DNA from: Mycolicibacterium sphagni
Lineage (GTDB): Bacteria; Actinomycetota; Actinomycetes; Mycobacteriales; Mycobacteriaceae
Assembly (NCBI RefSeq): GCF_013337765.1
Contig: NZ_VBSB01000023.1
Location: 61,251 to 125,250 of the forward strand
Direction: 5' to 3'
Length of the DNA stretch: 64,000 nt
The notes beneath the pieces are model-generated. The model did not search any database, had not been told where the DNA came from, and saw only the letters and a list, made by a program, of their open reading frames with translations. How positions within the stretch are numbered: the stretch's first letter is position 1; each line of letters starts with the position of its first letter. A program made the position numbers and the translations under genes. Shown here in pieces: positions 10,633-18,973 of the stretch.

Positions 10633-10865
10633 CGGGTCACCGCCCGGATCCGCAGTGCGTCGACGAACGCGTCGGCAGCCGCACGGACCCGCTCGTCGCC
10701 GACCTCCGCACCGGCCGGAATATCGACAATGGTTGCCGCACAGCAGGACTCGAGCTCGACAAGCAGCACCCACGAGTCGGCGGAGGCCGGATTGTCACGC
10801 CCCGGCCGCCAGTAGGTGACCGCTGACCGCTTGATCTCCGCGAGCGGAATGAGGTGGTAGAACAT
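10626..10865 (-). CDS. Small hypothetical protein
   Basis: 79-residue cytoplasmic protein starting MFYHLIPLAEIKRSAVTYW, with a Trp/Leu/Val strand pattern, two adjacent cysteines (ESCC) and a C-terminal Ala-rich helix (ERVRAAADAFVDALRI). No family recognised. Codon use is normal for the region. It forms a two-gene unit with the overlapping membrane-protein gene downstream, which suggests a shared membrane-linked job. The gene is divergent from the PrsW-family gene, with 126 bp between. Confidence 0.6.
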   Translation of the reverse strand: MFYHLIPLAEIKRSAVTYWRPGRDNPASADSWVLLVELESCCAATIVDIPAGAEVGDERVRAAADAFVDALRIRAVTRC

Positions 10866-10991
10866 CGGATTCCCCCAATCGACGTTGTGGGTTCATCGTC
10901 ACCCCGCCCCTGGTCGCGGTCGATACCGCCGACACCTGTGGCGCGGATTCCTTTCGCAATCCACAGATTGCCGACCCATTAATCTGCAGGG

Positions 10992-12158
10992 GTGAACAGC
11001 CCAGCGATGCCGCCACCGCCCTACGCGATCGCCCCACCGTTGCCCCGAGCGATCCGCAAAGTCGGCGCACCGCTGGCGGTCATCATCATTCTCGGCACCG
11101 TCGCCGGGCTGATCCTGGTGCTGCTGACCGCCGTCAACCCGGTCGGCACGACGATCGGCTTCGTCCTGGCGACCGTGGCGCTGGTCGTGGTTCTGCTGTC
11201 CTATCTCTGGCTGGACCGCTGGGAACCCGAGCCGCCCCGGCTGCTCGTCCTGGCCTTCCTGTGGGGCGCATCGGTGGCGGTCGTGGTCTCGGTGGCCTTG
11301 GAAATGGTCGTCGACGCGGCGGTGAACACCGGCGGCGCCGACTCCAGCCCGATCACCATCGCGTTGGGCGCCCCGGTGGTCGAGGAGGCCGCCAAGGGGC
11401 TGTTTCTGCTCATCATGATGACCGGCGTACGGCGCAACGAACTCAACTCGCTGACCGACTGCCTGGTGTATGCGGGTGTGACGGCGATCGGGTTCGCCTG
11501 GCTGGAGAACATCTTCTACATCGCCGACGGCACATCGCTGTCCGATTCCCTGCTCACCGCGGGGATGCGCCTCGTGATGGGGCCGTTCGCCCACCCGCTG
11601 TTCACCACGTTCACCGCGATCGGCGTGTATTTCGCTCTACAGCAACGCAATTGGCTCGCGAAGGCGGGCTGCGTACTGATCGGATATGTCGGCGCGGTGA
11701 TCATGCACGGGTTGTGGAACGGCTCGGCACTGCTCGGCCCCGGCGCCTACTTCGGGCTGTACTTCGTGTGGATGATGCCGGTGTTCATCCTCGCCATCAC
11801 ACTCGCTGTGCGTAGCCGCCGGCGTGAGCAACGCATCGTGGCCGAGAAGCTGCCCGGCATGGTCGCCGCGGGCCTGATCACGCCGGCCGAAGCAGGCTGG
11901 CTGGGGACGATTCGCACGCGCAAGCAGGTGGTCGCCGCCGCCACCGGGTTCGGCGGTCGCCCGGCCGGTCGCGGCGTCAAGAAGTTCGCCATCCAGGTCG
12001 TCGAGCTGGCGTTCGTGCGCGACCGCATCGACCGCGGCTTCGGTGACGCCCGGGTGCTCGCGCTGCAGCAACTGGAGGTCGACGGCGTCGTCGCGGCGCG
12101 CGCCGCCGGCGGACCGGCGCTGCACTGGCTGAACGGGTACCGCCCGCCCGGCGCCTAA
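10992..12158 (+). CDS. PrsW family intramembrane metalloprotease
   Basis: 388-residue integral membrane protein of the PrsW family (CPBP/Abi-like glutamic or metalloproteases; B. subtilis PrsW cleaves the anti-sigma factor RsiW). Motifs: EE in VVEEAAKG at residues 129-136, FAWLENIFY (ExxN-type), HPLFTTFTAIG, and HGLWNGSA in a late helix. Around eight hydrophobic segments cover residues 25-280. A soluble ~110-residue C-terminal tail, VAEKLPGMVAAGLITPAEAGWL onward, is extra compared with PrsW. GTG at 10992 follows GCAGGG. It ends with a 4-bp convergent overlap with polA. The substrate is unknown; no sigma or anti-sigma gene is nearby. Confidence 0.85.
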   Translation: MNSPAMPPPPYAIAPPLPRAIRKVGAPLAVIIILGTVAGLILVLLTAVNPVGTTIGFVLATVALVVVLLSYLWLDRWEPEPPRLLVLAFLWGASVAVVVSVALEMVVDAAVNTGGADSSPITIALGAPVVEEAAKGLFLLIMMTGVRRNELNSLTDCLVYAGVTAIGFAWLENIFYIADGTSLSDSLLTAGMRLVMGPFAHPLFTTFTAIGVYFALQQRNWLAKAGCVLIGYVGAVIMHGLWNGSALLGPGAYFGLYFVWMMPVFILAITLAVRSRRREQRIVAEKLPGMVAAGLITPAEAGWLGTIRTRKQVVAAATGFGGRPAGRGVKKFAIQVVELAFVRDRIDRGFGDARVLALQQLEVDGVVAARAAGGPALHWLNGYRPPGA

Positions 12159-14854
12159 TGCGCCGCCGCGTCCCAGCTGCGGCCGTAGCCGACCGACACC
12201 TCCAGCGCGACATCAAGCGGATACGCGCCGCCCATCTTGTCGCGCACCAGCTCCTCGACGGCGTCCCGCTCGCCCTCGGCCACTTCGAGCAGCAGCTCGT
12301 CGTGCACCTGCAGCAGCATCCGGGAGTTCAGGCCTGAGCTGCGCAGCGCCTCGTCGACCTGGATCATGGCGACCTTGATGATGTCGGCCGCACTGCCCTG
12401 GATCGGGGCGTTCAACGCGGCACGCTCGGCAGCCTCGCGCAGCTGCCGGTTGCTGCTGTCCAGTTCTGGCAGGTAGCGCCGTCGGCCCAGCACTGTGGAC
12501 GTGTAGCCGTCCTTGCGGGCCTGGTCGACGATGTCGCGAAGGTAGTCGCGGATGCCGCCGAATCGGGCGAAGTACTGGTCCATCTGCACCTTGGCCTCTT
12601 CGGTGCTGATCTTGAGCTGCGACGACAGACCGTAGGCACTCAGCCCGTAGGCCAACCCGTATGACATGGCCTTGACCCGTCGCCGGAGCTCGGCGGTCAC
12701 TTCGTCGATCGGGACGTCGAATGCGCGGGATGCGACGAAGGAGTGCAGGTCCTCGCCGGTGTTGAACGCTTCGATGAGCCCCTCGTCCTTGGACAGATGG
12801 GCCATGATCCGCATCTCGATCTGGCTATAGTCGGCGGTCATCAGTTCGGCGTATCCCTCGCCGACGATGAACGCGTCGCGGATCTCCCGGCCCGCGTCGG
12901 TGCGGATCGGGATGTTCTGCAGGTTCGGCTCGGTCGACGAGAGCCGCCCGGTGGCCGCGATGGTCTGGTTGAACGTGGTGTGGATCCGCCCGTCGGCAGC
13001 CGCCGACTTCAGCAGCCCGTCCACGGTGACCTTGAGCCGGGTCGCGTCACGGTGAGTCAGCAGGTGTTCGAGGAACGGGTGCGCGGTCTTGTCGAATAGT
13101 GTCTGCAGCGCATCGGCGTCGGTGGTGTAGCCGGTCTTGGTGCGTTTGGTCTTCGGCATGCCGAGCTCGTCGAACAGCACGACCTGCAACTGTTTGGGCG
13201 AGCCGAGGTTGATCTGCTTGCCGATCACCTCGTAGGCCGCATCGGCGGCCACCCGGATCTGCTCACCGAACTCGCGCTGCAGGGTGTCGAGTTTGTCGAG
13301 GTCGACTGCGATGCCCGCGGTCTCCATTCCGGCCAGCACCGCCTGCACCGGCAGCTCCATCTGGCCCAGCAGCGACGACGAGTCGATGCGGTCCAGCTCC
13401 ACGTCCAGCGCATCGGCCAGGTCGGCGACCGCACGGGCCCTCAGGATGAGGGTTTGCACCGCCTGGTCGTCGACGCCGTCGCTGTCGTCGAGCAGCGAAA
13501 GTTGTTGCTGCTCAGGGTTATCGGCGCGCAGCTCGCGGCGCAGGTAGCGCAGGGACAGGTCGTCGAGGGCGAAGCTGCGCTGCCCGGGGCGCACCAGGTA
13601 GGCGGCCAACGCGGTGTCGGAGGTGACGCCGGCCAGGTGCCAGCCCCGGCCGGACAGGTCGTGCATGGCGATCTTGGCCTCGTGCAACACCTTCGGCGCA
13701 CTCGGATCGGCCAGCCATGCGCCCAATGCCGCTTCGTCGTCGGGCGTCAGGCCGGCGGTGTCGATATAGGCGCCCTCACCGTCGGCGGTGGCGATCGCGA
13801 GCGCGGTGGCGTCGCCGTCGTAGACCTGATGGGTGCCGACGACCGCGAGGCCGGAGCGTGCGCCATCGGTGGCGTGCTCGGACAGCCAAGCCGCCACCGT
13901 GCCCGGCTCCAACGCCCCGCCGCGAACGTCGAAGCCTTCGTCCACCTCCGGTTCGACGGCGGACAACGTGTCGAACAGGCGGTCGCGCAGCACGCGGAAT
14001 TCGAGGTCGTCGAACAGGCGGTGGATCTGGTCGCGGTCCCACGGCTGCATCCGCAGCGTGTCGGGGGTTTGCGGCAGCGGGACATCCTTGACCAGATCGG
14101 TCAGCTCTCGGTTGAGCACAACGCTGGACAGGTTGGCGCGCAACGAGTCTCCGACCTTGCCACGCACCGAATCGACGTTGTCGACCAGCCCCTGCAGCGA
14201 GCCGTACTCCACGATCCATTTGGCCGCGGTCTTCTCCCCCACCCCGGGGATACCGGGCAGGTTGTCGCTCGGGTCGCCGCGCAGCGCCGCGAAATCCGGA
14301 TACTGCGTCGGCGTCAGGCCGTACTTCTCCACCACCGCATCCGGAGTGAACCGGGTCAGGTCGCTGACGCCCTTACGCGGGTAGAGCACGGTCACGTCCG
14401 GGCTGACGAGCTGCAGGGAATCCCGGTCGCCGGTGACGACCAGCACCCGGAACGCTTCCTGCTCGGCCTGGGTGGCCAGGGTGGCGATGATGTCATCGGC
14501 CTCGAACCCGGGCTCGGCGAGCACGGTGATACCGAGCGCGACCAGGACTTCCTTGGTGATGTCGATCTGGCCGCGGAACTCGTCGGGTGTCGCCGAGCGG
14601 TTCGCCTTGTACTCGGGATACCGCTCGGACCGGAACGTCTGCCGCGACACGTCGAACGCCGCCGCGATGTGGGTGGGCTGCTCGTCGCGCAAGAGGTTGA
14701 TCAGCATCGCGGTGAAGCCGTATACCGCGTTGGTGGTCAGCCCGTTCTTGGTCTTGAAGTTCTCGGCAGGCAGCGCATAGAAGGCCCGGAACGCCAGCGA
14801 ATTGCCGTCCAAGAGCAACAGTGTGGGCTTCTGGTCGGTAGCGCTCGCAGTCAC
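12155..14854 (-). CDS. polA: DNA polymerase I
   Basis: 899-residue DNA polymerase I for Okazaki-fragment processing and repair synthesis. The N-terminal 5'-3' exonuclease domain (residues ~12-300) has LLLDGNSLAFRAFYAL, FEADDIIATLA and the PGIPGVGEKTA helix-hairpin-helix. The middle domain lacks the acidic proofreading motif (YIDTAG where active enzymes have a D-x-E pair), in line with mycobacterial PolA lacking 3'-5' exonuclease. The polymerase domain has TADYSQIEMRIMAHLS (motif A), KAMSYGLAYGLSAYGL (motif B) and QVHDELLLEV (motif C). The ATG at 14854 gives the standard start. Constitutive housekeeping gene. Confidence 0.97.
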   Translation of the reverse strand: MTASATDQKPTLLLLDGNSLAFRAFYALPAENFKTKNGLTTNAVYGFTAMLINLLRDEQPTHIAAAFDVSRQTFRSERYPEYKANRSATPDEFRGQIDITKEVLVALGITVLAEPGFEADDIIATLATQAEQEAFRVLVVTGDRDSLQLVSPDVTVLYPRKGVSDLTRFTPDAVVEKYGLTPTQYPDFAALRGDPSDNLPGIPGVGEKTAAKWIVEYGSLQGLVDNVDSVRGKVGDSLRANLSSVVLNRELTDLVKDVPLPQTPDTLRMQPWDRDQIHRLFDDLEFRVLRDRLFDTLSAVEPEVDEGFDVRGGALEPGTVAAWLSEHATDGARSGLAVVGTHQVYDGDATALAIATADGEGAYIDTAGLTPDDEAALGAWLADPSAPKVLHEAKIAMHDLSGRGWHLAGVTSDTALAAYLVRPGQRSFALDDLSLRYLRRELRADNPEQQQLSLLDDSDGVDDQAVQTLILRARAVADLADALDVELDRIDSSSLLGQMELPVQAVLAGMETAGIAVDLDKLDTLQREFGEQIRVAADAAYEVIGKQINLGSPKQLQVVLFDELGMPKTKRTKTGYTTDADALQTLFDKTAHPFLEHLLTHRDATRLKVTVDGLLKSAAADGRIHTTFNQTIAATGRLSSTEPNLQNIPIRTDAGREIRDAFIVGEGYAELMTADYSQIEMRIMAHLSKDEGLIEAFNTGEDLHSFVASRAFDVPIDEVTAELRRRVKAMSYGLAYGLSAYGLSSQLKISTEEAKVQMDQYFARFGGIRDYLRDIVDQARKDGYTSTVLGRRRYLPELDSSNRQLREAAERAALNAPIQGSAADIIKVAMIQVDEALRSSGLNSRMLLQVHDELLLEVAEGERDAVEELVRDKMGGAYPLDVALEVSVGYGRSWDAAAH

Positions 14855-14898
14855 GCCCTCACTCTAGGCACCGCGTCCGACACCCGGTCGGCTGCGGG

Positions 14899-15195
14899 TC
14901 AGTACCCGAGGAACTTGCGGAACCGCTGCCCGACGGCCATCGACTGGCCCATCCGCTGCACCCAGCCGTCCAATGCCGCCTTCGTGTCGGTCGCGTCCCA
15001 GCCGCGTTCCTGGCCCAGCGTGATCATGCCGGCCTCGTCGGTGACACCACGGGCCTGCGCGGCAAGCGCCAGCTCCGCGTAGTTCTCCAACGAAATACCG
15101 TTGATGGGCGCCCAGATCGGGTCGTCGGCCGCCACGTCGCGATTGGACGGGCCGCCGAGCAGGGCCGGATCGCTTAATTTCTTGAATAGTCCCAT
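14899..15195 (-). CDS. Small conserved hypothetical protein
   Basis: 98-residue soluble protein beginning MGLFKKLSDPALLGGPSNRD. It is predicted largely helical, with paired helices ISLENYAELALAAQARG and DTKAALDGWVQRMGQS flanking a DEAGMITLGQERGWD turn, and ends RFRKFLGY. The ATG at 15195 is preferred over 15285 because the upstream 30 codons are unlike the rest. No function can be assigned. It sits between polA (same strand, upstream of polA) and the divergent DUF35 gene. Confidence 0.65.
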   Translation of the reverse strand: MGLFKKLSDPALLGGPSNRDVAADDPIWAPINGISLENYAELALAAQARGVTDEAGMITLGQERGWDATDTKAALDGWVQRMGQSMAVGQRFRKFLGY

Positions 15196-15293
15196 GCCCC
15201 GAGTCCACCCCTCTTGATGCGCTACCGATCCCAACTTTCGATCGCGGCGCCAAACTGGAACACGTTTCAATTCGATGGTGTGCATCGCCTACG

Positions 15294-15755
15294 ATGGGCC
15301 TCGTGCCAGCTTCTCCAGACGCCCCCACCCAACTACCGGCGATCGACGGATGGTGGGACTACGACGACGCCGGATCACCGCATCTGACCGGTGCAAAGTG
15401 CCCGCAGTGCGCGACCTACGTCTTCCCGCCGCGGGCAAACAACTGCCCCAACCCGGCGTGCGACGGCGACGTGCTTGACCCCGTCGCCCTGTCACGCCGC
15501 GGCACGGTGTGGAGCTACACCGAGAACCGGTACAAGCCGCCGCCGCCCTACCCGGCGCCCGACGAGTTCGAGCCGTTCGCCGTCGCCGCTGTCGAGCTGG
15601 CCGACGAGGGCCTGATCGTGCTCGGCAAGGTCGTCGAGGGCACGCTGGCCGCTGATCTGAAGGTCGGCATGGAGGTCGAGTTGACCACCATGCCGCTCTA
15701 CACCGATGACGAGGGTGTCGAACGAGTCACCTACGCGTGGAGGATCGCCAAATGA
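15294..15755 (+). CDS. DUF35 OB-fold/zinc-ribbon acyl-CoA-associated protein
   Basis: 153-residue DUF35 protein: N-terminal helix, rubredoxin-like zinc ribbon with CPQC (~residue 36) and a second CPNPAC pair about 15 residues later, then an OB fold (GTVWSYTENRYKPPPPYP, FAVAAVELADEGLIVLGKV, VGMEVELTTMPLY). DUF35 proteins bind CoA and form complexes with thiolase-like partners, as in steroid side-chain degradation. Its TGA overlaps the next ATG by 4 bp (ATGA), so it is translationally coupled to the thiolase-like gene, which fits a physical complex. Positional counterpart of Rv1628c. ATG at 15294; a GTG at 15303 is also possible. Confidence 0.88.
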   Translation: MGLVPASPDAPTQLPAIDGWWDYDDAGSPHLTGAKCPQCATYVFPPRANNCPNPACDGDVLDPVALSRRGTVWSYTENRYKPPPPYPAPDEFEPFAVAAVELADEGLIVLGKVVEGTLAADLKVGMEVELTTMPLYTDDEGVERVTYAWRIAK

Positions 15756-16951
15756 GCGCAGAGCCCGTCTACATCCTTGGCGCGGGAATGCACCCGTGGG
15801 GCAAGTGGGGACGCGACTTCACCGAGTACGGCGTGGTGGCCGCCCGTGCCGCACTGGCCGAGGCCGGCCTGGACTGGCGCCAGATCCAGCTGGTCGCCGG
15901 CGCCGACACCATCCGCAACGGCTACCCCGGCTTCGTGGCCGGCGCGACGTTCGCCCAGAAGCTCGGCTGGAACGGCATTCCGGTCACCTCGAGCTACGCG
16001 GCCTGCGCCAGCGGCTCGCAGGCCCTGCAGAGTGCGCGAGCGCAGATCCTGGCCGGATTCTGCGATGTCGCCCTCGTCATCGGCGCCGACACCACGCCAA
16101 AGGGCTTCTTCGCCCCGGTCGGCGGCGAGCGCCGTGACGATCCGGACTGGCAGCGCTTCCACCTGATCGGCGCCACCAACACCGTGTACTTCGCGCTGCT
16201 GGCCCGCCGGCGGATGGACCTCTACGGCGCCACGCTTGAGGACTTCGCTGCGGTCAAGGTCAAGAACGCCCGCCACGGGTTGAACAACCCGTACGCCCGC
16301 TACCGCAAGGAAGCCAGCGTCGAGGACGTGCTGGCCAGTCCGGTGGTGTCGGATCCGCTTCGGCTGCTGGACATTTGCGCCACCTCCGACGGTGCGGCCG
16401 CGGTGATCGTGGCCAGCAAGGCGTTCGCCGAGAAGCACCTCGGATCGGTCGAGGGTGTGCCGTCGGTGCGCGCGGTCAGCTTGCAGAGCCCGCAGTACCC
16501 GCAGCATCTTCCTGAATTGCCGGATATCGCAACGGATTCCACCGCAGTGGTGCCCGGCCCGGAGCGGGTGTTCAAGGATCAGATCCTGGACGCGGCCTAC
16601 GCCGAGGCCGGCATCGGCCCCGAGGACCTGTCGCTGGCTGAGGTGTACGACCTGTCCACAGCTCTGGAGCTGGACTGGTACGAGCATCTCGGTCTGTGCG
16701 CCAAGGGTGAGGCCGAGCAGCTGCTGCGCAGCGGTGCCACCACGATCGGCGGCCGGATTCCGGTCAACGCCTCGGGTGGTCTGGCGAGCTTCGGCGAGGC
16801 GATTCCGGCCCAGGCCATCGCGCAGGTCTGCGAGCTGAGCTGGCAGCTCAAGGGCCAGGCCACCGGCCGTCAGGTCGAGGGCGCGAAGGTCGGCGTCACC
16901 GCCAACCAGGGCCTGTTCGGCCACGGCTCCTCGGTGGTCGTAGCCCGATAG
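15752..16951 (+). CDS. Thiolase-like lipid-transfer/acyl-CoA enzyme
   Basis: 399-residue thiolase-superfamily protein (SCP-2/Ltp type), counterpart of Rv1627c. The nucleophile region SYAACASGSQAL keeps a Cys at residue 85. The motif that is GGxxxxGHP in true thiolases reads NASGGLASFGEAIPAQ, so the usual catalytic His is replaced by Glu, and the C-terminal loop reads ANQGLFGHGSSVVV. With a DUF35 partner, this suggests either a divergent thiolase or a retro-aldolase-like enzyme acting on acyl-CoA side chains. GGAGG lies 8 nt before the ATG at 15752, which overlaps the DUF35 stop. The DUF167 gene follows with no gap. Confidence 0.85.
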   Translation: MSAEPVYILGAGMHPWGKWGRDFTEYGVVAARAALAEAGLDWRQIQLVAGADTIRNGYPGFVAGATFAQKLGWNGIPVTSSYAACASGSQALQSARAQILAGFCDVALVIGADTTPKGFFAPVGGERRDDPDWQRFHLIGATNTVYFALLARRRMDLYGATLEDFAAVKVKNARHGLNNPYARYRKEASVEDVLASPVVSDPLRLLDICATSDGAAAVIVASKAFAEKHLGSVEGVPSVRAVSLQSPQYPQHLPELPDIATDSTAVVPGPERVFKDQILDAAYAEAGIGPEDLSLAEVYDLSTALELDWYEHLGLCAKGEAEQLLRSGATTIGGRIPVNASGGLASFGEAIPAQAIAQVCELSWQLKGQATGRQVEGAKVGVTANQGLFGHGSSVVVAR

Positions 16952-17179
16952 GTGGCACAGACCGTCGTCGTCACCGTCAAACCCGGCAGCCGTAAGGGTC
17001 CGCTGGTCGAGACGGCCGCCGACGGTTCCATCACGATCTATGTCCGGGAGCCCGCGATCGAGGGCAAGGCCACCGAGGCCGCAGCCCGGCTGCTCGCCCA
17101 GCATCTCGGCGTCCCCCGCACCGCAGTGACGTTGGCGTCGGGCGCAACGTCACGCATCAAGCGCTTTCGCGTCGACTGA
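16952..17179 (+). CDS. DUF167 (YggU-like) family protein
   Basis: 75-residue DUF167 protein. Typical features are VTVKPGSRKGPLVE, a strand, then VREPAIEGKATEAAARLLAQHLGV (the family's P-x-x-G-K-A-N-like helix) and the closing LASGATSRIKRFRVD. The GTG at 16952 starts directly after the thiolase-like gene's TAG, so the two are read as one unit. Family function is undetermined. The last 23 bp overlap the 3' end of the convergent XRE gene. Confidence 0.85.
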   Translation: MAQTVVVTVKPGSRKGPLVETAADGSITIYVREPAIEGKATEAAARLLAQHLGVPRTAVTLASGATSRIKRFRVD

Positions 17180-17420
17180 TCCCGCGCCAGATTTCGGCGG
17201 CGTCCTGAAGCGGCAAACCCAGTGCATCGCAGAGACTTACCACCGTCCCGAAGCTCGGGCTGGGCAGTCTGCCGACTTCGATCTTGCGCAGTGTCTCCGG
17301 CGAGATGCCGGCGTCCCTCGCGATGACCTCGGGGGCACGACCCGCGCGTGCCGTCCTGATCAATGCGCCGAGGCGCTGGCCAGCCCGGATCTGTTCGGGA
17401 CTCAGGGGTACGCGGACCAT
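17157..17420 (-). CDS. XRE-family helix-turn-helix regulator
   Basis: 87-residue DNA-binding protein made almost entirely of one HTH_XRE (Cro/C1) domain: IRAGQRLGALIRTARAG, turn and recognition helix VIARDAGISPETLRKIEVGRLPSPS, then TVVSLCDALGLPLQDAAEIW. The ATG at 17420 was chosen because the upstream in-frame sequence crosses the palindrome at 17434-17449. It is divergent from a methionine aminopeptidase gene, and the palindrome lies 14 bp before this start and 20 bp before the other, so it probably represses both promoters. Confidence 0.82.
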   Translation of the reverse strand: MVRVPLSPEQIRAGQRLGALIRTARAGRAPEVIARDAGISPETLRKIEVGRLPSPSFGTVVSLCDALGLPLQDAAEIWRGISRRESA

Positions 17421-17433
17421 GCGGCTCAGCATA

Positions 17434-17449
17434 CGGTATAAAAATACCG
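17434..17449. promoter_or_regulatory. Palindromic operator between XRE and MAP genes
   Basis: CGGTATAAAAATACCG is a perfect 6-bp inverted repeat around an AAAA centre, in an otherwise GC-rich region. It contains TATAAA, which could be the -10 of the MAP promoter, giving a ~20-nt leader. Position and symmetry fit an autoregulatory site of the neighbouring XRE protein. Confidence 0.6.
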
Positions 17450-17468
17450 ACGGAAGGAACCGCCCGGG

Positions 17469-18239
17469 ATGATCGAAATCAAGACCGCCAAAGAAATCGA
17501 CAAGATGGCAGTCACCGGCCAATTCGTGGCCCAGACGCTGGCCGCGCTGACGAAAAGCGCCGAGCCCGGCGTGAACCTGCTGCAGCTCGAGAACCAGGCC
17601 CGAGCGCTGGTCGCCGATCGCGGCGCGACGTCCTGCTACTGGGACTACGCACCCTCGTTCGGCCGCGGCCCCTTCCGCAATGTCATCTGCCTGTCGGTCA
17701 ATGACGCTGTGCTGCATGGCCTTCCGTGGGACTACGTGCTGCGCGACGGCGATCTACTCAAGATGGACTTCGCGGTGTCGATCGACGGCTGGGTGGCCGA
17801 TTCCGCCGTCACCGTGATGGTCGGCGACAGCACCGACACGGGGGACGCCGCGCTGATCGATTCCACCCGGCAGGCCCTGGCTGCCGGTATCGCCGCCGCG
17901 GTCCCCGGCGGTCACCTCGGTGACATTTCCGCGGCCATCGGCGAGGTCGCCGCCGCGGCGGGCTACGCCGTCAACACCGACTTCGGCGGCCACGGTTTGG
18001 GCCGCACGATGCACGAGGATCCGCATGTCCCCAATCGCGGCAGGCACGGACGTGGCCTGGTGCTTCAGCCCGGGCTGACCCTGGCGCTGGAACCGTGGTG
18101 GGCGCGCGGAAGCAACCGATTGACCGTCGACCCGGACGGCTGGACCCTGCGCTCGGCCGACGGCTCCAACACCGCACACTCTGAGCACACCATCGCGATC
18201 ACCGAGGACGGCCCGCGCGTGCTCACGGTGACGGGCTAG
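17469..18239 (+). CDS. map: Type I methionine aminopeptidase (accessory copy)
   Basis: 256-residue type I methionine aminopeptidase, which removes the initiator Met from nascent proteins. All catalytic and metal residues are present: H83 (LHGLP), D100 (KMDFAV), D111 (VADSAV), H175 (GGHGLG), E208 (TLALEPW) and E239 (SEHTIAIT). The segment CYWDYAPSFGRGPFRNVICLSVN differs from the usual YHGFP loop, so substrate entry may differ. There is no N-terminal SH3-binding extension. From memory, mycobacteria have two other map genes elsewhere, so this would be a third copy under a local XRE regulator. ATG at 17469, after a GGAAGGA stretch. It overlaps the livF 3' end by 4 bp. Confidence 0.9.
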   Translation: MIEIKTAKEIDKMAVTGQFVAQTLAALTKSAEPGVNLLQLENQARALVADRGATSCYWDYAPSFGRGPFRNVICLSVNDAVLHGLPWDYVLRDGDLLKMDFAVSIDGWVADSAVTVMVGDSTDTGDAALIDSTRQALAAGIAAAVPGGHLGDISAAIGEVAAAAGYAVNTDFGGHGLGRTMHEDPHVPNRGRHGRGLVLQPGLTLALEPWWARGSNRLTVDPDGWTLRSADGSNTAHSEHTIAITEDGPRVLTVTG

Positions 18240-18973
18240 GCCACCCCGAGGTAGGCCGCGCGAATACTGTCGTCCGCCAACAACTCTCGAGCGGGCCCGC
18301 TGCGCGTCACCGACCCGGTCTCCAGAATGTAGGCCCGGTCGGACCGGCTCAGCGCCTGCTGGGCGTTCTGCTCCACCAGCAGCACGGTGGTGCCCTGCGC
18401 GTTGATCTCGGAGATGATCTTGAAGATCTGGGAGATGATCATCGGCGCCAGCCCCATCGACGGCTCGTCGAGCAGCAGCACCCGCGGACGCGCCATCAGG
18501 GCGCGGCCGATGGCCAGCATCTGCTGTTCCCCGCCGGAGAGCGTGCCGCCGACCTGTGTCCGGCGCTCAGCCAGCCGCGGGAACGTCTCGAACACCCAGT
18601 CCAGCCGCTCGTGGCGGGCTGCCTTGGAGTCAAATTTGCGTCCGTAGCAACCCATTTCGAGGTTCTCGACGACCGTCATGCCGGGGAACACGCCGCGCCC
18701 CTCCGGGGCCTGAATCAGGCCGTCGATCGCTCGCTGGTGGGCTTTGACCCGGTTGATGTCGCGGCCCTCGAACCAGATCGATCCCGATGTCAGCGGCCGC
18801 AGACCGGAGATGGCCCGCATCATCGTCGTCTTTCCCGCGCCGTTGGATCCCAGCAGCGTCACCAGCTCGCCCTGGCGTACCTGAAGCGAAACCCCGTGCA
18901 GCGCTTCGATCCGGCCGTAGTGCACCACGGCATCGCGAATCTCGAGCAGCACCTCGGCCTCAGAGCTGGTCAT
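18236..18973 (-). CDS. livF: Branched-chain amino acid ABC transporter ATPase LivF
   Basis: 245-residue ABC ATPase, the shorter of the two Liv ATPases. Walker A is LLGSNGAGKTTM, the signature GGTLSGGEQQMLAIGRAL and Walker B VLLLDEPSMGLAP, with the LivF-typical LIQAPEGRGVFPGMTVVENLEMG. The ATG at 18973 lies 14 bp inside the end of livG. An ATG-open frame up to 19084 is antisense-like and not homologous. Last gene of livKHMGF; energises uptake of Leu/Ile/Val or related compounds at the inner membrane. Confidence 0.95.
   Translation of the reverse strand: MTSSEAEVLLEIRDAVVHYGRIEALHGVSLQVRQGELVTLLGSNGAGKTTMMRAISGLRPLTSGSIWFEGRDINRVKAHQRAIDGLIQAPEGRGVFPGMTVVENLEMGCYGRKFDSKAARHERLDWVFETFPRLAERRTQVGGTLSGGEQQMLAIGRALMARPRVLLLDEPSMGLAPMIISQIFKIISEINAQGTTVLLVEQNAQQALSRSDRAYILETGSVTRSGPARELLADDSIRAAYLGVA

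Noticed and set aside
13454..15082. Long plus-strand frame opposite polA (542 codons)
   Set aside because: Same effect of high third-position GC in polA; composition is Arg/Gly/Val-rich with no domain.
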